Both the position numbers and the translations under genes were made by a program. The notes beneath the pieces are model-generated. The model saw only the letters and a program-made list of their open reading frames with translations, did not search any database and was not told where the DNA came from. A DNA stretch of 64,000 nt, from the NCBI GenBank assembly GCA_945876755.1, contig CAMCPM010000001.1, positions 1-64,000 on the forward strand. Reading direction: 5' to 3'. Shown here one piece after another: positions 1-9,902 of this stretch (its first letter is position 1; each line of letters opens with the position of its first letter). The stretch comes from an uncultured Clostridia bacterium. Lineage in GTDB: Bacteria; Bacillota; Clostridia; Oscillospirales; Ruminococcaceae.

Positions 1-968
1 AAGCAACAGTAGCACCAACCATAGGATTGTTGCCCATGCCGATAAGACCCATCATCTCAACGTGAGCAGGAACGGAAGAAGAACCTGCAAACTGAGCGTC
101 AGAGTGCATACGTCCCATTGTATCGGTCATACCATAGGAAGCAGGACCTGCAGCCATGTTATCGGGGTGGAGTGTACGTCCTGTACCGCCGCCGGAAGCA
201 ACGGAGAAGTACTTCTTGCCCTTTTCGTTGCATTCTTTCTTATATGTACCTGCAACAGGGTGCTGGAAACGTGTGGGGTTAGTAGAGTTACCTGTGATGG
301 AAACGTCAACGCCCTCTTTCCACATGATAGCAACGCCTTCTGTTACGTCGTTAGCGCCGTAGCAGTTAACCTTGGAACGGAGACCTGTGGAGTATGCTTT
401 ACGGAATACTTCCTTAACTTCGCCTGTATAATAATCCATCTCTGTCTCAACATATGTGAAGCCGTTGATACGAGCGATGATCTGAGCAGCATCCTTACCG
501 AGACCGTTAAGGATTACACGGAGAGGATTCTTACGAACCTTGTTTGCCTTTTCAGCAATACCGATAGCACCCTCAGCAGCAGCGAAAGACTCGTGACCTG
601 CAAGGAATGCAAAGCACTCTGTCTCGTCTTCGAGGAGCATCTTGCCCAGGTTACCGTGACCGAGACCAACCTTTCTCTGGTCAGCAACAGAACCGGGGAT
701 ACAGAAAGCCTGAAGACCTTCGCCGATCGCAGCAGCAGCGTCAGCAGCTCTTGTACAGCCCTTCTTGATAGCGATAGCACATCCAACTGTGTAAGCCCAC
801 TTTGCATTTTCAAAGCAGATAGGCTGAATGCCCTCTGTGATTTTATAAGGGTCAAAACCCTTTGCCTTACAAATCTCTGCACACTCTTCGATGGAGTTGA
901 TGCCGTACTGAGCGAGAACTGCAAGAATCTGCTTTTCTCTTCTCTCATATGATTCAAATAAAGCCATT
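1..968 (-). CDS. GGGtGRT protein (C-terminus beyond window edge)
   Basis: At least 322 residues are visible and the C-terminus runs off the left edge. The start is the ATG at 968, preceded by a strong AAGGAGGT site. The signature SGGGTGRT that names this family lies near residue 258, followed by a conserved HPDNMAAGPASYG stretch. The family is widespread in Clostridia and usually sits beside a NifU-like protein, as it does here (the NifU-like gene is immediately upstream, 13 bp away, same strand). The biochemical role is not established; a link to iron-sulfur cluster or metal handling is inferred only from the partner gene. The family name is confident, the function is not. Confidence 0.85.
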
Positions 969-981
969 GTAGTGTACCTCC

Positions 982-1674
982 TTATTCTTTTCTCGGGTCA
1001 ACGATTTTAACAGCGTCAGCAACTCTGCCGTACTGACCCTGAGCCTTTTCAAAAGCAGTATTTGCGTCGTCGCCTGCCTTGATGAAGTCCATCATCTTGC
1101 CGAAGTTTACAAACTTGTAACCGATGATCTCGTTATCTTCGTTAAGAGCGATACCTGTTACATAACCGTCTGTCATTTCGAGGTAACGGGGACCCTTTGC
1201 AAGTGTACCGTACATAGTACCAACCTGAGAACGGAGACCCTTACCGAGATCCTCAAGACCTGCACCTATTGCAAGACCGTCCTCAGAAAATGCACTCTGT
1301 GAACGTCCGTATACGATCTGGAGGAACAGCTCTCTCATAGCTGTGTTGATAGCGTCGCAAACAAGGTCTGTGTTAAGAGCCTCAAGAATTGTTCTGCCCG
1401 GAAGTATCTCAGAAGCCATAGCTGCTGAATGAGTCATACCAGAGCATCCGATAGTTTCAACAAGAGCCTCCTGAATTACGCCGTCCTTAACGTTAAGGGA
1501 AAGCTTACAAGTACCCTGCTGAGGAGCACACCAGCCGATACCGTGTGTGAAACCGGAAATATCCTTGATCTCCTTAGCCTTTACCCATTTTGCTTCTTCC
1601 GGGATTGGTGCTGCGCCGTGAGCAACGCCTTGCGCTACGGGGCACATTTTTTCAACCTCATGAGAATAAATCAT
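982..1674 (-). CDS. NifU-like iron-sulfur cluster scaffold homolog
   Basis: A 230-residue protein related to the N-terminal (IscU-type) domain of NifU, which holds nascent Fe-S clusters on cysteines. Cysteines are visible at residues 11, 49, 56 and 77, in contexts GWCAPQQGTC and ETIGCSGMTHS, the last being typical of the scaffold fold. The protein is longer than IscU (about 130 residues), with a C-terminal half shared with the family paired with GGGtGRT proteins. No cysteine desulfurase is adjacent; the nearest class V aminotransferase is at 19.8 kb. It is probably co-transcribed with the GGGtGRT gene from the promoter at 1743-1771. Cluster assembly as its real role is inference. Confidence 0.85.
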   Translation of the reverse strand: MIYSHEVEKMCPVAQGVAHGAAPIPEEAKWVKAKEIKDISGFTHGIGWCAPQQGTCKLSLNVKDGVIQEALVETIGCSGMTHSAAMASEILPGRTILEALNTDLVCDAINTAMRELFLQIVYGRSQSAFSEDGLAIGAGLEDLGKGLRSQVGTMYGTLAKGPRYLEMTDGYVTGIALNEDNEIIGYKFVNFGKMMDFIKAGDDANTAFEKAQGQYGRVADAVKIVDPRKE

Positions 1675-1742
1675 ATGTACATACTCCTTTCAGAATTTGC
1701 TATGTCCCGAAGCTGACTTCAAGGACGTTCGCATACGCATAT

Positions 1743-1771
1743 ATTATACAACATTTCGACAAATAAAGCAA
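1743..1771 (-). promoter_or_regulatory. Sigma-A promoter of the NifU-like/GGGtGRT pair
   Basis: On the minus strand there is TTGCTT at 1771-1766, a 17-base spacer and a perfect TATAAT at 1748-1743, about 70 bases upstream of the NifU-like start codon. Confidence 0.6.
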
Positions 1772-1799
1772 GAGCATTTTATGAATTTATGTGATTTTT

Positions 1800-2612
1800 T
1801 TAACGAATACAGTATTTTTCTGAAAATTGGTTAATGATTTTTTTAATGCCAGAATCCAGCAAAGCCATTCCCCTGCTTCGTATGTACTCAGGAATTTCAT
1901 AGCCAAACGCTTCAGCAATTCCTCCTGCTATACAAGCAAGCGTATCAGAGTCACCGCCAAGTGAAACCGCATTTCTTACTGTTTCTTCATAAGAATTACT
2001 TTCAAGAAAACAAACAATCGCCTGCGGAACAGAATTTGCAGTACGGCTGTCAAATTCGTAATTTGCTCTAATTTTGTCTACAGTCATATTAAGATCATAT
2101 TGGAAATTTTTCTCTGTAAAAGTCTTTATTTCAGACTTTGAACAGCCTTTTCGCGCCATATAAACTGCTGCTGAAACTGCTTTTGCACCATTAATTGCTT
2201 CTTTGTTATTATGTGTATATAATGCGCTTAACCTTGCTTGTTTAAGTACTTCTTCCATACTATCATAAGCATAACCAACAGGAACAACACGCATAGCCGC
2301 ACCGTTGCCGTAACTTTTTTGACGGAACATTATATCACTTTCAGCCCACTCGGAGAACATCTTTCCAAAGCCGGAATATGGATAACGACTATAATATTGT
2401 TTATATCGCAAAGCATACTCCAATGCACGTTTTTTGTAATTGGTAAATATTGTTTCATTTGAGTTATACATTATCGCATCGCACACTGCCGCCGTCATAA
2501 CAGTATCGTCCGTAAAACAGCTTTGCGGTGTAAAAATTTCAAAATTAAAATTTTTTGTACAGTGCCGTTCATAATATGAGCCGATAATATCTCCGAAAAT
2601 CGCACCATACAT
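1800..2612 (-). CDS. ADP-ribosylglycohydrolase family protein
   Basis: A 270-residue DraG/ARH-family enzyme that removes ADP-ribose from modified proteins, nucleic acids or metabolites using two Mg ions. The metal ligands are recognisable: TDDT at residues 34-37 and GGDSDT near 218-223, the two halves of the family's dimetal site. The N-terminus MYGAIFGDIIGS is also typical. Start ATG at 2612 has GGAGG nine bases upstream. No ADP-ribosyltransferase gene is near, so the physiological target cannot be deduced; it stands alone between the NifU-like gene and the tRNA cluster. Confidence 0.88.
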   Translation of the reverse strand: MYGAIFGDIIGSYYERHCTKNFNFEIFTPQSCFTDDTVMTAAVCDAIMYNSNETIFTNYKKRALEYALRYKQYYSRYPYSGFGKMFSEWAESDIMFRQKSYGNGAAMRVVPVGYAYDSMEEVLKQARLSALYTHNNKEAINGAKAVSAAVYMARKGCSKSEIKTFTEKNFQYDLNMTVDKIRANYEFDSRTANSVPQAIVCFLESNSYEETVRNAVSLGGDSDTLACIAGGIAEAFGYEIPEYIRSRGMALLDSGIKKIINQFSEKYCIR

Positions 2613-2630
2613 ACTATCAATCCTCCATAG

Positions 2631-2669
2631 AAAATAAAAAATCCGTCCATCATATAAAATGAAGAACGG
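2631..2669 (-). terminator. Rho-independent terminator of the tRNA cluster
   Basis: On the minus strand a stem starting CCGT and ending ACGG (2669-2643, one internal mismatch) is followed by a T-rich tract. It lies just after the tRNA-His gene and ahead of the ADP-ribosylglycohydrolase start. Confidence 0.7.
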
Positions 2670-2676
2670 TTAATTT

Positions 2677-2754
<78 letters not shown>

Positions 2755-2758
2755 ATAT

Positions 2759-2835
2759 TGGCGCGCCTTACTGGACTCGAACCAGTGGCTTACTGCTTAG
2801 AAGGCAGTTACTCTATCCAGCTGAGTTAAAGGCGC
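2759..2835 (-). tRNA. tRNA-Arg (TCT)
   Basis: Acceptor GCGCCTT pairs with AAGGCGC, discriminator G, CCA encoded. Anticodon loop CTTCTAA gives anticodon TCT, which reads AGA/AGG. It is the middle gene of three. Confidence 0.95.
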
Positions 2836-2839
2836 GTAT

Positions 2840-2913
2840 TGGAGCGGGTGATGGGAATCGAACCCACGCGACCAGCTTGGAAGGCTGGAGTTCTACCATT
2901 GAACTACACCCGC
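2840..2913 (-). tRNA. tRNA-Gly (TCC)
   Basis: Acceptor GCGGGTG pairs with the 3' strand, discriminator T, CCA encoded. Anticodon loop CTTCCAA gives TCC, reading GGA/GGG. It is the first gene of the cluster, about 25 bases downstream of the promoter -10 box. Confidence 0.95.
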
Positions 2914-2937
2914 ATCTTTCTCTCAACGACGAAATTA

Positions 2938-2966
2938 ATTATATCATACTAAAATTCAATTGTCAA
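2938..2966 (-). promoter_or_regulatory. Consensus promoter of the tRNA Gly-Arg-His cluster
   Basis: Minus strand: TTGACA (2966-2961), 17-base spacer, TATAAT (2943-2938). Both boxes are perfect matches to the sigma-A consensus, as expected for stable RNA genes. Confidence 0.8.
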
Positions 2967-2984
2967 TACTTTTTCTGAATTTTT

Positions 2985-3026
2985 CCGAAAAAAATTTGTG
3001 CAGGAAAGTAAAAGCTTCCCTGCACA
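2985..3026 (-). terminator. Terminator after the clpE-like gene
   Basis: Minus strand: stem TGTGCAGG(GAAG)...CCTGCACA (3026-2997) followed by a run of T. It closes the long minus-strand gene run that begins at ruvC. Confidence 0.8.
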
Positions 3027-3032
3027 TTTTTA

Positions 3033-5354
3033 TTAAAGTGTCGTAATTTCAATTTCACCTTTCTTTTCACCGATTTTTACAACAGCAAAAGGATTTTCCG
3101 CGCTGTTGATTATTAGTTCGGCAATCTTATCCTCAATTTCAGTACGGATAACCTTGCGGATATCTCGCGCACCAAATTTTTTGCCAAATGCTTTTTCGGC
3201 AATTGCTGTAAGGGCTTTTTTGCTGTATTTGAGAGTAATTCCCTTTTCAGCAAGAGGTTCTTTCATTTCGTCAAGCATAAGTGCAGAAATCTGCTCGTAA
3301 TTTTCAAGCGTAAGCGGATTAAACACTATAACCTCGTCAATACGGCTAAGGAACTCGGGTCTGAGAAAATCCGAAAGGGCTTTCATTGCCTTTTCTTTGG
3401 ATATTTCTTTTTCCGATTTGTTAAAGCCCACTCCTGTTCCTTTATCTGTCGAGCCTGCATTAGATGTCATTGCGATAATCGTATTCTCAAAGCTTACCGA
3501 ACGTCCCTGCGCATCGTTTACTTTACCTTCGTCGAGAATTTGCAGAAGAATGTTCATTACATCGGGGTGTGCTTTTTCAATTTCATCAAAAAGCACTACG
3601 CTGTACGGCTTTCTGCGGACTTTTTCAGTAAGCTGTCCTGCCTCGTCATAGCCTACATATCCCGGAGGAGAACCGATAAGTCTTGAAACGCTGTGCTTTT
3701 CCATATATTCCGTCATATCAAGACGGATAAGCGGCTCTGTTCCGTCAAAAAGCTCTGACGCAAGAACCTTTACAAGCTCTGTTTTTCCGACGCCTGTTGG
3801 ACCCACGAATATAAATGAAGCAGGTCTGCGGCGTTTTGAAAGCTGAACTCTTGTACGTTTAATTGCCTTGCTGACAAGCTCTACCGCTTCATCCTGACCA
3901 ATAATTTTCTTTTTAAGTGCTTCATCAAGATTTGCGATTTTCTTATATTCACTTTCAACGACCTTGCTTGCCGGAATACCCGTCCATAGTTCGATCACCT
4001 TTGACAGATCCGCTTCGGTAACATAGATATTATCAACCTTTTCCGCAAGCTCGTTCTTTTCCTTTTCAAGTCTGATAATATCAGCTCTCGATTCGGCTAT
4101 CTTGGCAAAATCGGGATTGGACGACTCTTCCATCTCGGCAACATTTTTCTCTGCTTCATCAAGCTTTTTAATTAATTCATCGTACTCCCCTATTTCTTTG
4201 CTGCGTATGCTTGTGCAGGCGCAGGCTTCGTCAAGCAGGTCTATCGCTTTATCGGGAAGAAATCTGTCGTTAATATAGCGCTCGGAAAGTACCGCACAGC
4301 GTTTCAGAAGTTCATCTGTAATTTTTACACGGTGATGCTCCTCATAGTATTTGCGAATACCGAAAAGCACCTCTTCAGTTTCAGAAATGCTCGGCTCTGT
4401 AACCGTTACAGGCTGGAAACGACGCTCAAGCGCACTATCCTTTTCAATATATTTGCGGTACTCCTTAAAGGTAGTTGCGCCGATAACCTGAACCTCGCCT
4501 CTTGAAAGTGCAGGCTTCAGAATATTGGCGGCGTTCATCGAACCCTCGCTGTCGCCTGTACCTACAAGGTTGTGTACCTCATCAATAAAGAGGATAATAT
4601 TCCCCTCCGACTTGACCTCGTCTATAAGACCTTTTACACGGCTTTCAAACTGACCGCGAAACTGCGTTCCGGCTACAAGAGCAGTAAGGTCAAGCAAATA
4701 AACTTTTTTATCTTTCAGATTGAACGGAACGTCACCTGCAACTATTTTCTGTGCAATACCCTCGGCAATTGCGGTTTTGCCGACGCCCGGTTCACCTATA
4801 AGGCACGGATTATTTTTCTGACGCCGTGACAAGATCTGAATCGTACGTGCAATCTCCTTGTCTCTGCCAATTATGTTATCCAGCTTGCCCTCTTCAGCAC
4901 GCTCTGTAAGATTAGTGCAGTAACTGTCAAGAAATTTATGCTTTTTCTTTTTAGTTTTGCCGCTTTTGTTATTTTCAGGCGCAATGCTTTCGGAAGAGTC
5001 AATCTCCTCACCGAACTCATCTGAAATACTGTCAGACTCAGCCTTTTTACCAACTAAGTCACTGAAATTCTTTATTGAGCCGCCGAACAAGTTCTGAATA
5101 AAATTAGGAAGCGCACCTGTTCCTCCGTGTTGAAAAGAATCACCGTCAAGTGCCTCTGAAAAATCGGTCATCTGGTCGGCAAACTCTTCCACATCATCAT
5201 CATCAATTCCCATTTGTTCCATATACTCGCGAACCTGCGGAATGCCAAGCTCTTTTGCGCAAACAAGGCACAGTCCCTCGTTCCGCTTTTCTTCGCCCTG
5301 CATTGCTGTTATAAACACAACTGCAGTTCTTTTCTTGCATCTTGTACAAAGCAT
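3033..5354 (-). CDS. clpE: ClpE-like AAA+ unfoldase (zinc-finger N-terminus)
   Basis: A 773-residue Hsp100 ATPase that would unfold proteins and feed them to ClpP. The N-terminus has a four-cysteine zinc finger (CTRC near residue 3 and CLVC near residue 29), like ClpE and McsA and unlike the double Clp-N repeats of ClpC. A long acidic linker follows. The first AAA domain has GEPGVGKT and the arginine-rich core, a coiled middle domain follows, and the second AAA domain has GPTGVGKT and [16 protein letters not shown] tripeptide near GTGVGFN could be the ClpP-docking loop. I chose the ATG at 5354 because GGAGG lies 11 bases upstream; in-frame starts exist up to 5426 inside the cvpA gene. ClpE by domain order; ClpC is the alternative name. 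Confidence 0.85.
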   Translation of the reverse strand: MLCTRCKKRTAVVFITAMQGEEKRNEGLCLVCAKELGIPQVREYMEQMGIDDDDVEEFADQMTDFSEALDGDSFQHGGTGALPNFIQNLFGGSIKNFSDLVGKKAESDSISDEFGEEIDSSESIAPENNKSGKTKKKKHKFLDSYCTNLTERAEEGKLDNIIGRDKEIARTIQILSRRQKNNPCLIGEPGVGKTAIAEGIAQKIVAGDVPFNLKDKKVYLLDLTALVAGTQFRGQFESRVKGLIDEVKSEGNIILFIDEVHNLVGTGDSEGSMNAANILKPALSRGEVQVIGATTFKEYRKYIEKDSALERRFQPVTVTEPSISETEEVLFGIRKYYEEHHRVKITDELLKRCAVLSERYINDRFLPDKAIDLLDEACACTSIRSKEIGEYDELIKKLDEAEKNVAEMEESSNPDFAKIAESRADIIRLEKEKNELAEKVDNIYVTEADLSKVIELWTGIPASKVVESEYKKIANLDEALKKKIIGQDEAVELVSKAIKRTRVQLSKRRRPASFIFVGPTGVGKTELVKVLASELFDGTEPLIRLDMTEYMEKHSVSRLIGSPPGYVGYDEAGQLTEKVRRKPYSVVLFDEIEKAHPDVMNILLQILDEGKVNDAQGRSVSFENTIIAMTSNAGSTDKGTGVGFNKSEKEISKEKAMKALSDFLRPEFLSRIDEVIVFNPLTLENYEQISALMLDEMKEPLAEKGITLKYSKKALTAIAEKAFGKKFGARDIRKVIRTEIEDKIAELIINSAENPFAVVKIGEKKGEIEITTL

Positions 5355-5377
5355 ATCGTCATTGTCCTCCATATCTT

Positions 5378-6253
5378 CTATTTCAGTATCAGAGACATAA
5401 TAAAAAATGTTCCGCTGTAAAGCCATTTGAAAACATAAGTCTCTGAAATCACATCAGCATTAATGTATTTATTTGCATCTGAAGTGAGCTTGATAAACAC
5501 GCTTACTCCCACATTTAAAATTATTATAAAAAGCAGGCTCTGCAAAAAACCGAGTATGCTTCCGAAAAAGCTGTCCGCCGAACGCACGACAGGAATTTCC
5601 CGTATAATTTTCGCTGCCCGTGAAATCAGTGAAACTACTAAGCATACAGCTGCAAAGGTCAATGCAAACAGAATTGCTTTTACAGTTTTCATCATTACAG
5701 GTCTTACGATTTCTCTTTCCACTATTTCAATGACCGATTGTTTTTTTACTGTAAGCAGTTCAAGCTTGTGGTCATTTTCCATATCGGTTTCTTCAAGATA
5801 TCTGTTTGCTTCTTCAATAATTTCATCAGGAACAACTCCGGAAAAGGTTTCAGTAATTGCTCTGCAATAATCTGTAAACATATGATTAAGTGTATCACGA
5901 AATTGTTCATCCGTCAATATTTCAGCATAATTTTCACCGTTTTCAATAATTGAATCCAGCTGTTCTTCTGTCAGATTTATTCCATTTTCGGAAAGCAGCA
6001 TTCCAAGCTTCTGCGGTGAAAGATACTCTTCCGAAAGCTCCTCGGATTTCGTTTCAAGAGCCGACAAAACCACAGGCTTGACAGCGTTTTCATAAACATA
6101 TCCAGAAGCTGCGCTGCTGACAAATACCGCAGCGGCAAACGCCGCAATATAGCCTGCAAGAGAAATCAGCATTCTTACCGCACCCTTGCGTGAGCCGGCA
6201 TAAATAAAGCCTATTACAGCAACGGCAATTGCAAGGTCCAGTATATATTTCAA
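5378..6253 (-). CDS. CvpA family membrane protein
   Basis: About 291 residues. An N-terminal helix (LDLAIAVAVIGFIYAGSRKG), a second helix rich in Ala and Val, a charged extracytoplasmic or cytoplasmic segment of about 130 residues, then two more hydrophobic helices near the C-terminus match the CvpA/colicin V production family. Family members influence envelope and peptidoglycan-linked processes, but the molecular role is unsettled. The likely start is TTG at 6253 with GAAAGG nine bases upstream; an in-frame TTG at 6277 lacks a ribosome site. The end lies 23 bases before the clpE-like start, suggesting co-transcription. Confidence 0.75.
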   Translation of the reverse strand: MKYILDLAIAVAVIGFIYAGSRKGAVRMLISLAGYIAAFAAAVFVSSAASGYVYENAVKPVVLSALETKSEELSEEYLSPQKLGMLLSENGINLTEEQLDSIIENGENYAEILTDEQFRDTLNHMFTDYCRAITETFSGVVPDEIIEEANRYLEETDMENDHKLELLTVKKQSVIEIVEREIVRPVMMKTVKAILFALTFAAVCLVVSLISRAAKIIREIPVVRSADSFFGSILGFLQSLLFIIILNVGVSVFIKLTSDANKYINADVISETYVFKWLYSGTFFIMSLILK

Positions 6254-6280
6254 GAAACCAATCCTTTCAATACGCAATTG

Positions 6281-7471
6281 TTAATTGTAATCTATCCTGT
6301 TTATTTCATCATATCCCAAAAGATAAATGTATTTATCCATCCGCAGGAAATCCTCATACTCTGTATCAAGTTCAACAGAAGATATAGGTTCGCCGCTTGC
6401 CGTACATGATTCAATACCAAATGATGTCTGCATATAAACAGTATCCCCGCTGACCTGCAAATTAAGCACCTCATAGTCAAGTGTTTTTTCATTTACAGCA
6501 CCGCTTGAACAGTCAATTGTCACAAGTTCAGAACTTCTTCGTTCATCATTTATAAACGTCATTGCGGCGATATTTCCGTTTGAAGAATAATCCACAAGTC
6601 TGCGTTTATATTCGTAACTGTTTATAAAATTACCGTTAGTGTCGTAATATGCGCATATTGTATCTCCGAACATTATTATATTATTTTCACCGTACAGACG
6701 TACTGACAGCGCCAAGGTTTCAAGATTTTCAGTTTCCCAGACAGGCTGAGGATTCCCCAATGCGTCATAGTCTATATGGTCAAAACGGTAATATAGCATT
6801 TTTGAAACTATAAATCCTCCAGAAACGCCGATATTAGTTATATAGCATCCCGAATTATCTGAATTAAACGTAACATCAATAATTCTTGAAACAGAGCGAT
6901 AATTAAAAATATTCTTTCCGTTGGCGTCGTATACCATAAGTACCGAAGGATATTTATCGCTTCCGGTTACGACCGCAGCCGTATCGTTGCTTCCGAGACG
7001 CGCAAGAAGAATAGGCTCATCGGTAGACTTGCTGTAAATATTTTTGTATTTACTGTAAAGTCCGAAGCTTTTTCCGCCCAGATCATAAATCAGTGCCTTT
7101 TTGTTTCCTGTTGTGATGATTGGATTTGCAAAAGTATGCTGAGCAGAAAAAATAAGCTTACCGTCATCATTATGTACAAAAAAATGAGAATCGTCAACTA
7201 TTGCAATGCTGTTGTCAAGCGGTTTTAACTGATAACTTGCACCGCCTTCGATAGAAAGTGGAAAATGACCTTCGGCAAGCTCGGCAGTATTATTCGGAAC
7301 AGGGATCCTGGTTAGTATTCCGTCAAGTTTAGGATACCACAGATCCTTAGTCAAAGCTATTGCAGTAACTGCTGCTGCCACAATCAATACAATCACAAGC
7401 TTTTTCAGAAATTTAACAGCTTTTTTCTTTTTTCTTCTCTCACGAAGCATTGAAATATCTGTTACTGCCAA
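6281..7471 (-). CDS. DUF5711-type membrane-anchored beta-propeller protein
   Basis: 396 residues. A lysine/arginine-rich cytoplasmic N-terminus (ERRKKKKAVKFLKK) precedes a single membrane helix at about residues 25-42. The rest is a series of short beta-strand repeats ending in patterns such as DDGKLIF and DANGKNIFNY, as in quinoprotein-like propellers. This matches the DUF5711 family of Firmicutes. The repeats would sit outside the membrane. No enzyme motif is visible. It lies between truA and cvpA in one operon. Confidence 0.65.
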   Translation of the reverse strand: MAVTDISMLRERRKKKKAVKFLKKLVIVLIVAAAVTAIALTKDLWYPKLDGILTRIPVPNNTAELAEGHFPLSIEGGASYQLKPLDNSIAIVDDSHFFVHNDDGKLIFSAQHTFANPIITTGNKKALIYDLGGKSFGLYSKYKNIYSKSTDEPILLARLGSNDTAAVVTGSDKYPSVLMVYDANGKNIFNYRSVSRIIDVTFNSDNSGCYITNIGVSGGFIVSKMLYYRFDHIDYDALGNPQPVWETENLETLALSVRLYGENNIIMFGDTICAYYDTNGNFINSYEYKRRLVDYSSNGNIAAMTFINDERRSSELVTIDCSSGAVNEKTLDYEVLNLQVSGDTVYMQTSFGIESCTASGEPISSVELDTEYEDFLRMDKYIYLLGYDEINRIDYN

Positions 7472-7485
7472 GCTTATCCCCTCCT

Positions 7486-8220
7486 TTAATAGAATACTTT
7501 ATTAAGATACAACCCCTGAGCCGGTACAGTTTTTCCTGCAAGATTTCTATCCTTTGCCGCAAGAATTGACGGTATCGAATCGGGCTCAAGTTTATTTTCG
7601 TTTATAACTATAAGCGTTCCGACCATTATCCTAACCATATTATACAAAAAACCGTCACCCTTTACAATAAGTTTCACCAGATTTTCATTTTTCTCGATCT
7701 TGAAATACTCTATTGTCCGAATACTGTTTTCCTTTTGATTTGCAGTACCGCAGAATGATGTGAAGTCGTGAGTTCCAACAAAATCCTGCGCAACACGTTC
7801 CATAAGCTCCGTATCCAGTACAAAAGGGTAATGAAGAGCCAGATCGGACATAAACGGGTCTTTGCTTCCCCTGTTTAGTATCAGATAAACATATTCTTTT
7901 CCTTTGCAGGAATAACGTGCATGGAAATCCACTGTTGCTTCTTCGCAGCTTAAAATTGCCAAATCATCCGGAAGAATTGAGTTCATTCCGCGCACAATAT
8001 TATTACAGGGAATTCTATGCTCGGTTTCAAACGAAAAGCAATACTCATTTGCGTGGACGCCGGTATCCGTTCTCGAACACCCATTGATTTTTACCGGCGC
8101 ATTTGTAAGCGAGGAAAGCTTTTCTTCAAGAATATTCTGTATTCCGACGGCGTTTTCTTGCCGCTGAAAGCCGTGATACGCCGTACCTCTGTAAGCCATC
8201 ATAACCTTTAAATTACGCAT
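7486..8220 (-). CDS. truA: tRNA pseudouridine(38-40) synthase TruA
   Basis: 244 residues, the usual TruA length. It isomerises uridines 38, 39 and 40 of the tRNA anticodon arm. The catalytic aspartate sits in GCSRTDTGVHA near residue 50 and the N-terminal YRGTAYHGFQRQ motif is typical. It follows ecfT by 16 bases in the same operon, an arrangement common in Firmicutes (ecfA1-ecfA2-ecfT-truA). Confidence 0.96.
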   Translation of the reverse strand: MRNLKVMMAYRGTAYHGFQRQENAVGIQNILEEKLSSLTNAPVKINGCSRTDTGVHANEYCFSFETEHRIPCNNIVRGMNSILPDDLAILSCEEATVDFHARYSCKGKEYVYLILNRGSKDPFMSDLALHYPFVLDTELMERVAQDFVGTHDFTSFCGTANQKENSIRTIEYFKIEKNENLVKLIVKGDGFLYNMVRIMVGTLIVINENKLEPDSIPSILAAKDRNLAGKTVPAQGLYLNKVFY

Positions 8221-8236
8221 TTAACCGTCCTTTCGG

Positions 8237-9040
8237 CTATCCCATCATACAATTGAGAAGTATTACTAAATCAAGAAATACTACGGAAATACCGAGAGCA
8301 AAGTAGTCCGTACCTGTTGAATGAAGCTGACGGAGTCTTGTTCTTCCGTCACCGCCCTGATAACAGCGGCACTCCATAGCAAGGGCAAGCTCTTCGGCGC
8401 GTCTGAACGCAGAAACAAAAAGAGGTATAAGAATAGGAGTAAGCGCCTTTGCTCGCTGCATTAGACTTCCGCTTTCCATATCTGCGCCTCTCGCCTTTTG
8501 GGCAGACATAATTTTATCCGTTTCCTCAATAAGAGTAGGGATAAACCTCAGAGCAATAGTCATCATCATTGCAAGCTCGTGAACGGGAAGCTTTATTTTT
8601 TTCAGAGGTGAAAGAAGCCTTTCAATTGCGTCGGTAAGTGTTATTGGCGAGGTTGTATAGGTAAGCAGTGAACTGCCCATGATAAGCGCAATAATGCGGA
8701 TTATCATAAATGCGCTGGTACGGAGTCCCTCCACGGTAATTTTCAAAAATCCCAGCTTGAAGATCGTTACGCCGTCAAGGAAAAAAATGTTCAGAACCGA
8801 TGTAAAAATTATAATTGGCACTATCGGTTTAAGGCTTTTAAGCATAAGCTTGAATGGTATTTGTGACAGCAGAAAGCTGATAATCAGAAATACTGCTCCC
8901 ACACCAAGTCCTATAAAATTGTCAGCGGTGAAAAGCATTGCTATAAAAACGCCGGTTATTATTATTTTAAATCTCGGGTCAAGCTTATGCACAACCGATT
9001 TTCCGGGGAAATACTGACCTATTGTGATATCTTTAAGCAT
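8237..9040 (-). CDS. ecfT: ECF transporter transmembrane subunit EcfT
   Basis: 267 residues with about five hydrophobic helices. It is the scaffold that couples the EcfA ATPases to substrate-binding S components for vitamins and trace nutrients. The Ala-Arg-Gly coupling motif is visible as AQKARGADME, with a second related stretch further on. Start ATG at 9040 has GAGGTG upstream and overlaps the end of ecfA2 by 8 bases. No S component is encoded nearby, so this is a group II (shared) ECF module. Confidence 0.93.
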   Translation of the reverse strand: MLKDITIGQYFPGKSVVHKLDPRFKIIITGVFIAMLFTADNFIGLGVGAVFLIISFLLSQIPFKLMLKSLKPIVPIIIFTSVLNIFFLDGVTIFKLGFLKITVEGLRTSAFMIIRIIALIMGSSLLTYTTSPITLTDAIERLLSPLKKIKLPVHELAMMMTIALRFIPTLIEETDKIMSAQKARGADMESGSLMQRAKALTPILIPLFVSAFRRAEELALAMECRCYQGGDGRTRLRQLHSTGTDYFALGISVVFLDLVILLNCMMG

Positions 9041-9902
9041 TGCTCTCACCTCGCTTTGCAAGGTATTCAAGTATAGTTTTGCGTGCAAACTCAGTCGTAT
9101 ACACATCGGTACGGATATCAATTCCGCTTTGCTTCAGGCGATTGAATACTCTTGTTATCTGCGGCACGGCAAGTCCTATTTTTGTAAGCTCCTCTGCACG
9201 CTTGAAAACAGTCGGAGTATCCTCATAGCAAAACACCTGCGCTTTGTTCATTACAAGAATTTTATCAGCAAATTTTGCAACGTCCTCCATACTGTGGGAA
9301 ACAAGCAGGACGGTTGACTTTTTCTGACGATGATACTCTTTTATCTGTCCGAGAATTTTGTCCCTGCCCTTTGGGTCAAGGCCTGCGGTAGGCTCGTCCA
9401 GAATAAGCACCTTTGGTTCCATTGCCATTACTCCTGCAATAGCAACACGGCGTTTTTGACCACCCGAAAGCTCAAAAGGAGATTTGTACAGATTATCCTT
9501 GTGCAATCCAACAAGCTCGGCTGTTTCTTTTATACGGCGGTCGATCTCATCATCGGAAAGTCCCATATTTTTAGGACCAAATGCAATATCCTTATAAACG
9601 GTTTCCTCAAAAATCTGATATTCGGGATATTGGAACACAAGTCCTACCTTAAATCGGATATCACGGATCTTCACGTCCTTGCTCCAAATGTCTTCTCCGT
9701 CAATATAAATTTTTCCCGATGTGGGCTTTACAAGTCCGTTGAAATGCTGGATAAGCGTTGACTTTCCCGAACCTGTATGCCCGATTATTCCAACAAGCGC
9801 ACCCTCATCGATATCGAGGTTGACATTATCGACCGCTGTTTTTTCAAAAGGCGTGCCGATGCTGTATGTGTAAGTCAAGTTCTCGGTTTTAATGACTGAC
9901 AT
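9033..9902 (-). CDS. ecfA2: ECF transporter ATP-binding protein EcfA2
   Basis: 289-residue ABC ATPase. Walker A GHTGSGKST near residue 40, Q-loop FQYPEYQIF, signature LSGGQKRRVAIAG and Walker B VLILDEPTAGLDP are all intact. The C-terminal extension after the H-loop is typical of EcfA subunits. Together with EcfA1 it forms the heterodimeric motor that docks on EcfT. It is the second of the three ecf genes in transcription order. Confidence 0.93.
   Translation of the reverse strand: MSVIKTENLTYTYSIGTPFEKTAVDNVNLDIDEGALVGIIGHTGSGKSTLIQHFNGLVKPTSGKIYIDGEDIWSKDVKIRDIRFKVGLVFQYPEYQIFEETVYKDIAFGPKNMGLSDDEIDRRIKETAELVGLHKDNLYKSPFELSGGQKRRVAIAGVMAMEPKVLILDEPTAGLDPKGRDKILGQIKEYHRQKKSTVLLVSHSMEDVAKFADKILVMNKAQVFCYEDTPTVFKRAEELTKIGLAVPQITRVFNRLKQSGIDIRTDVYTTEFARKTILEYLAKRGESNA

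Noticed and set aside
62-952. Long open frame on the plus strand opposite the GGGtGRT gene.
   Set aside because: Cysteine-rich, no family resemblance, no ribosome site; it is the shadow of the minus-strand gene.
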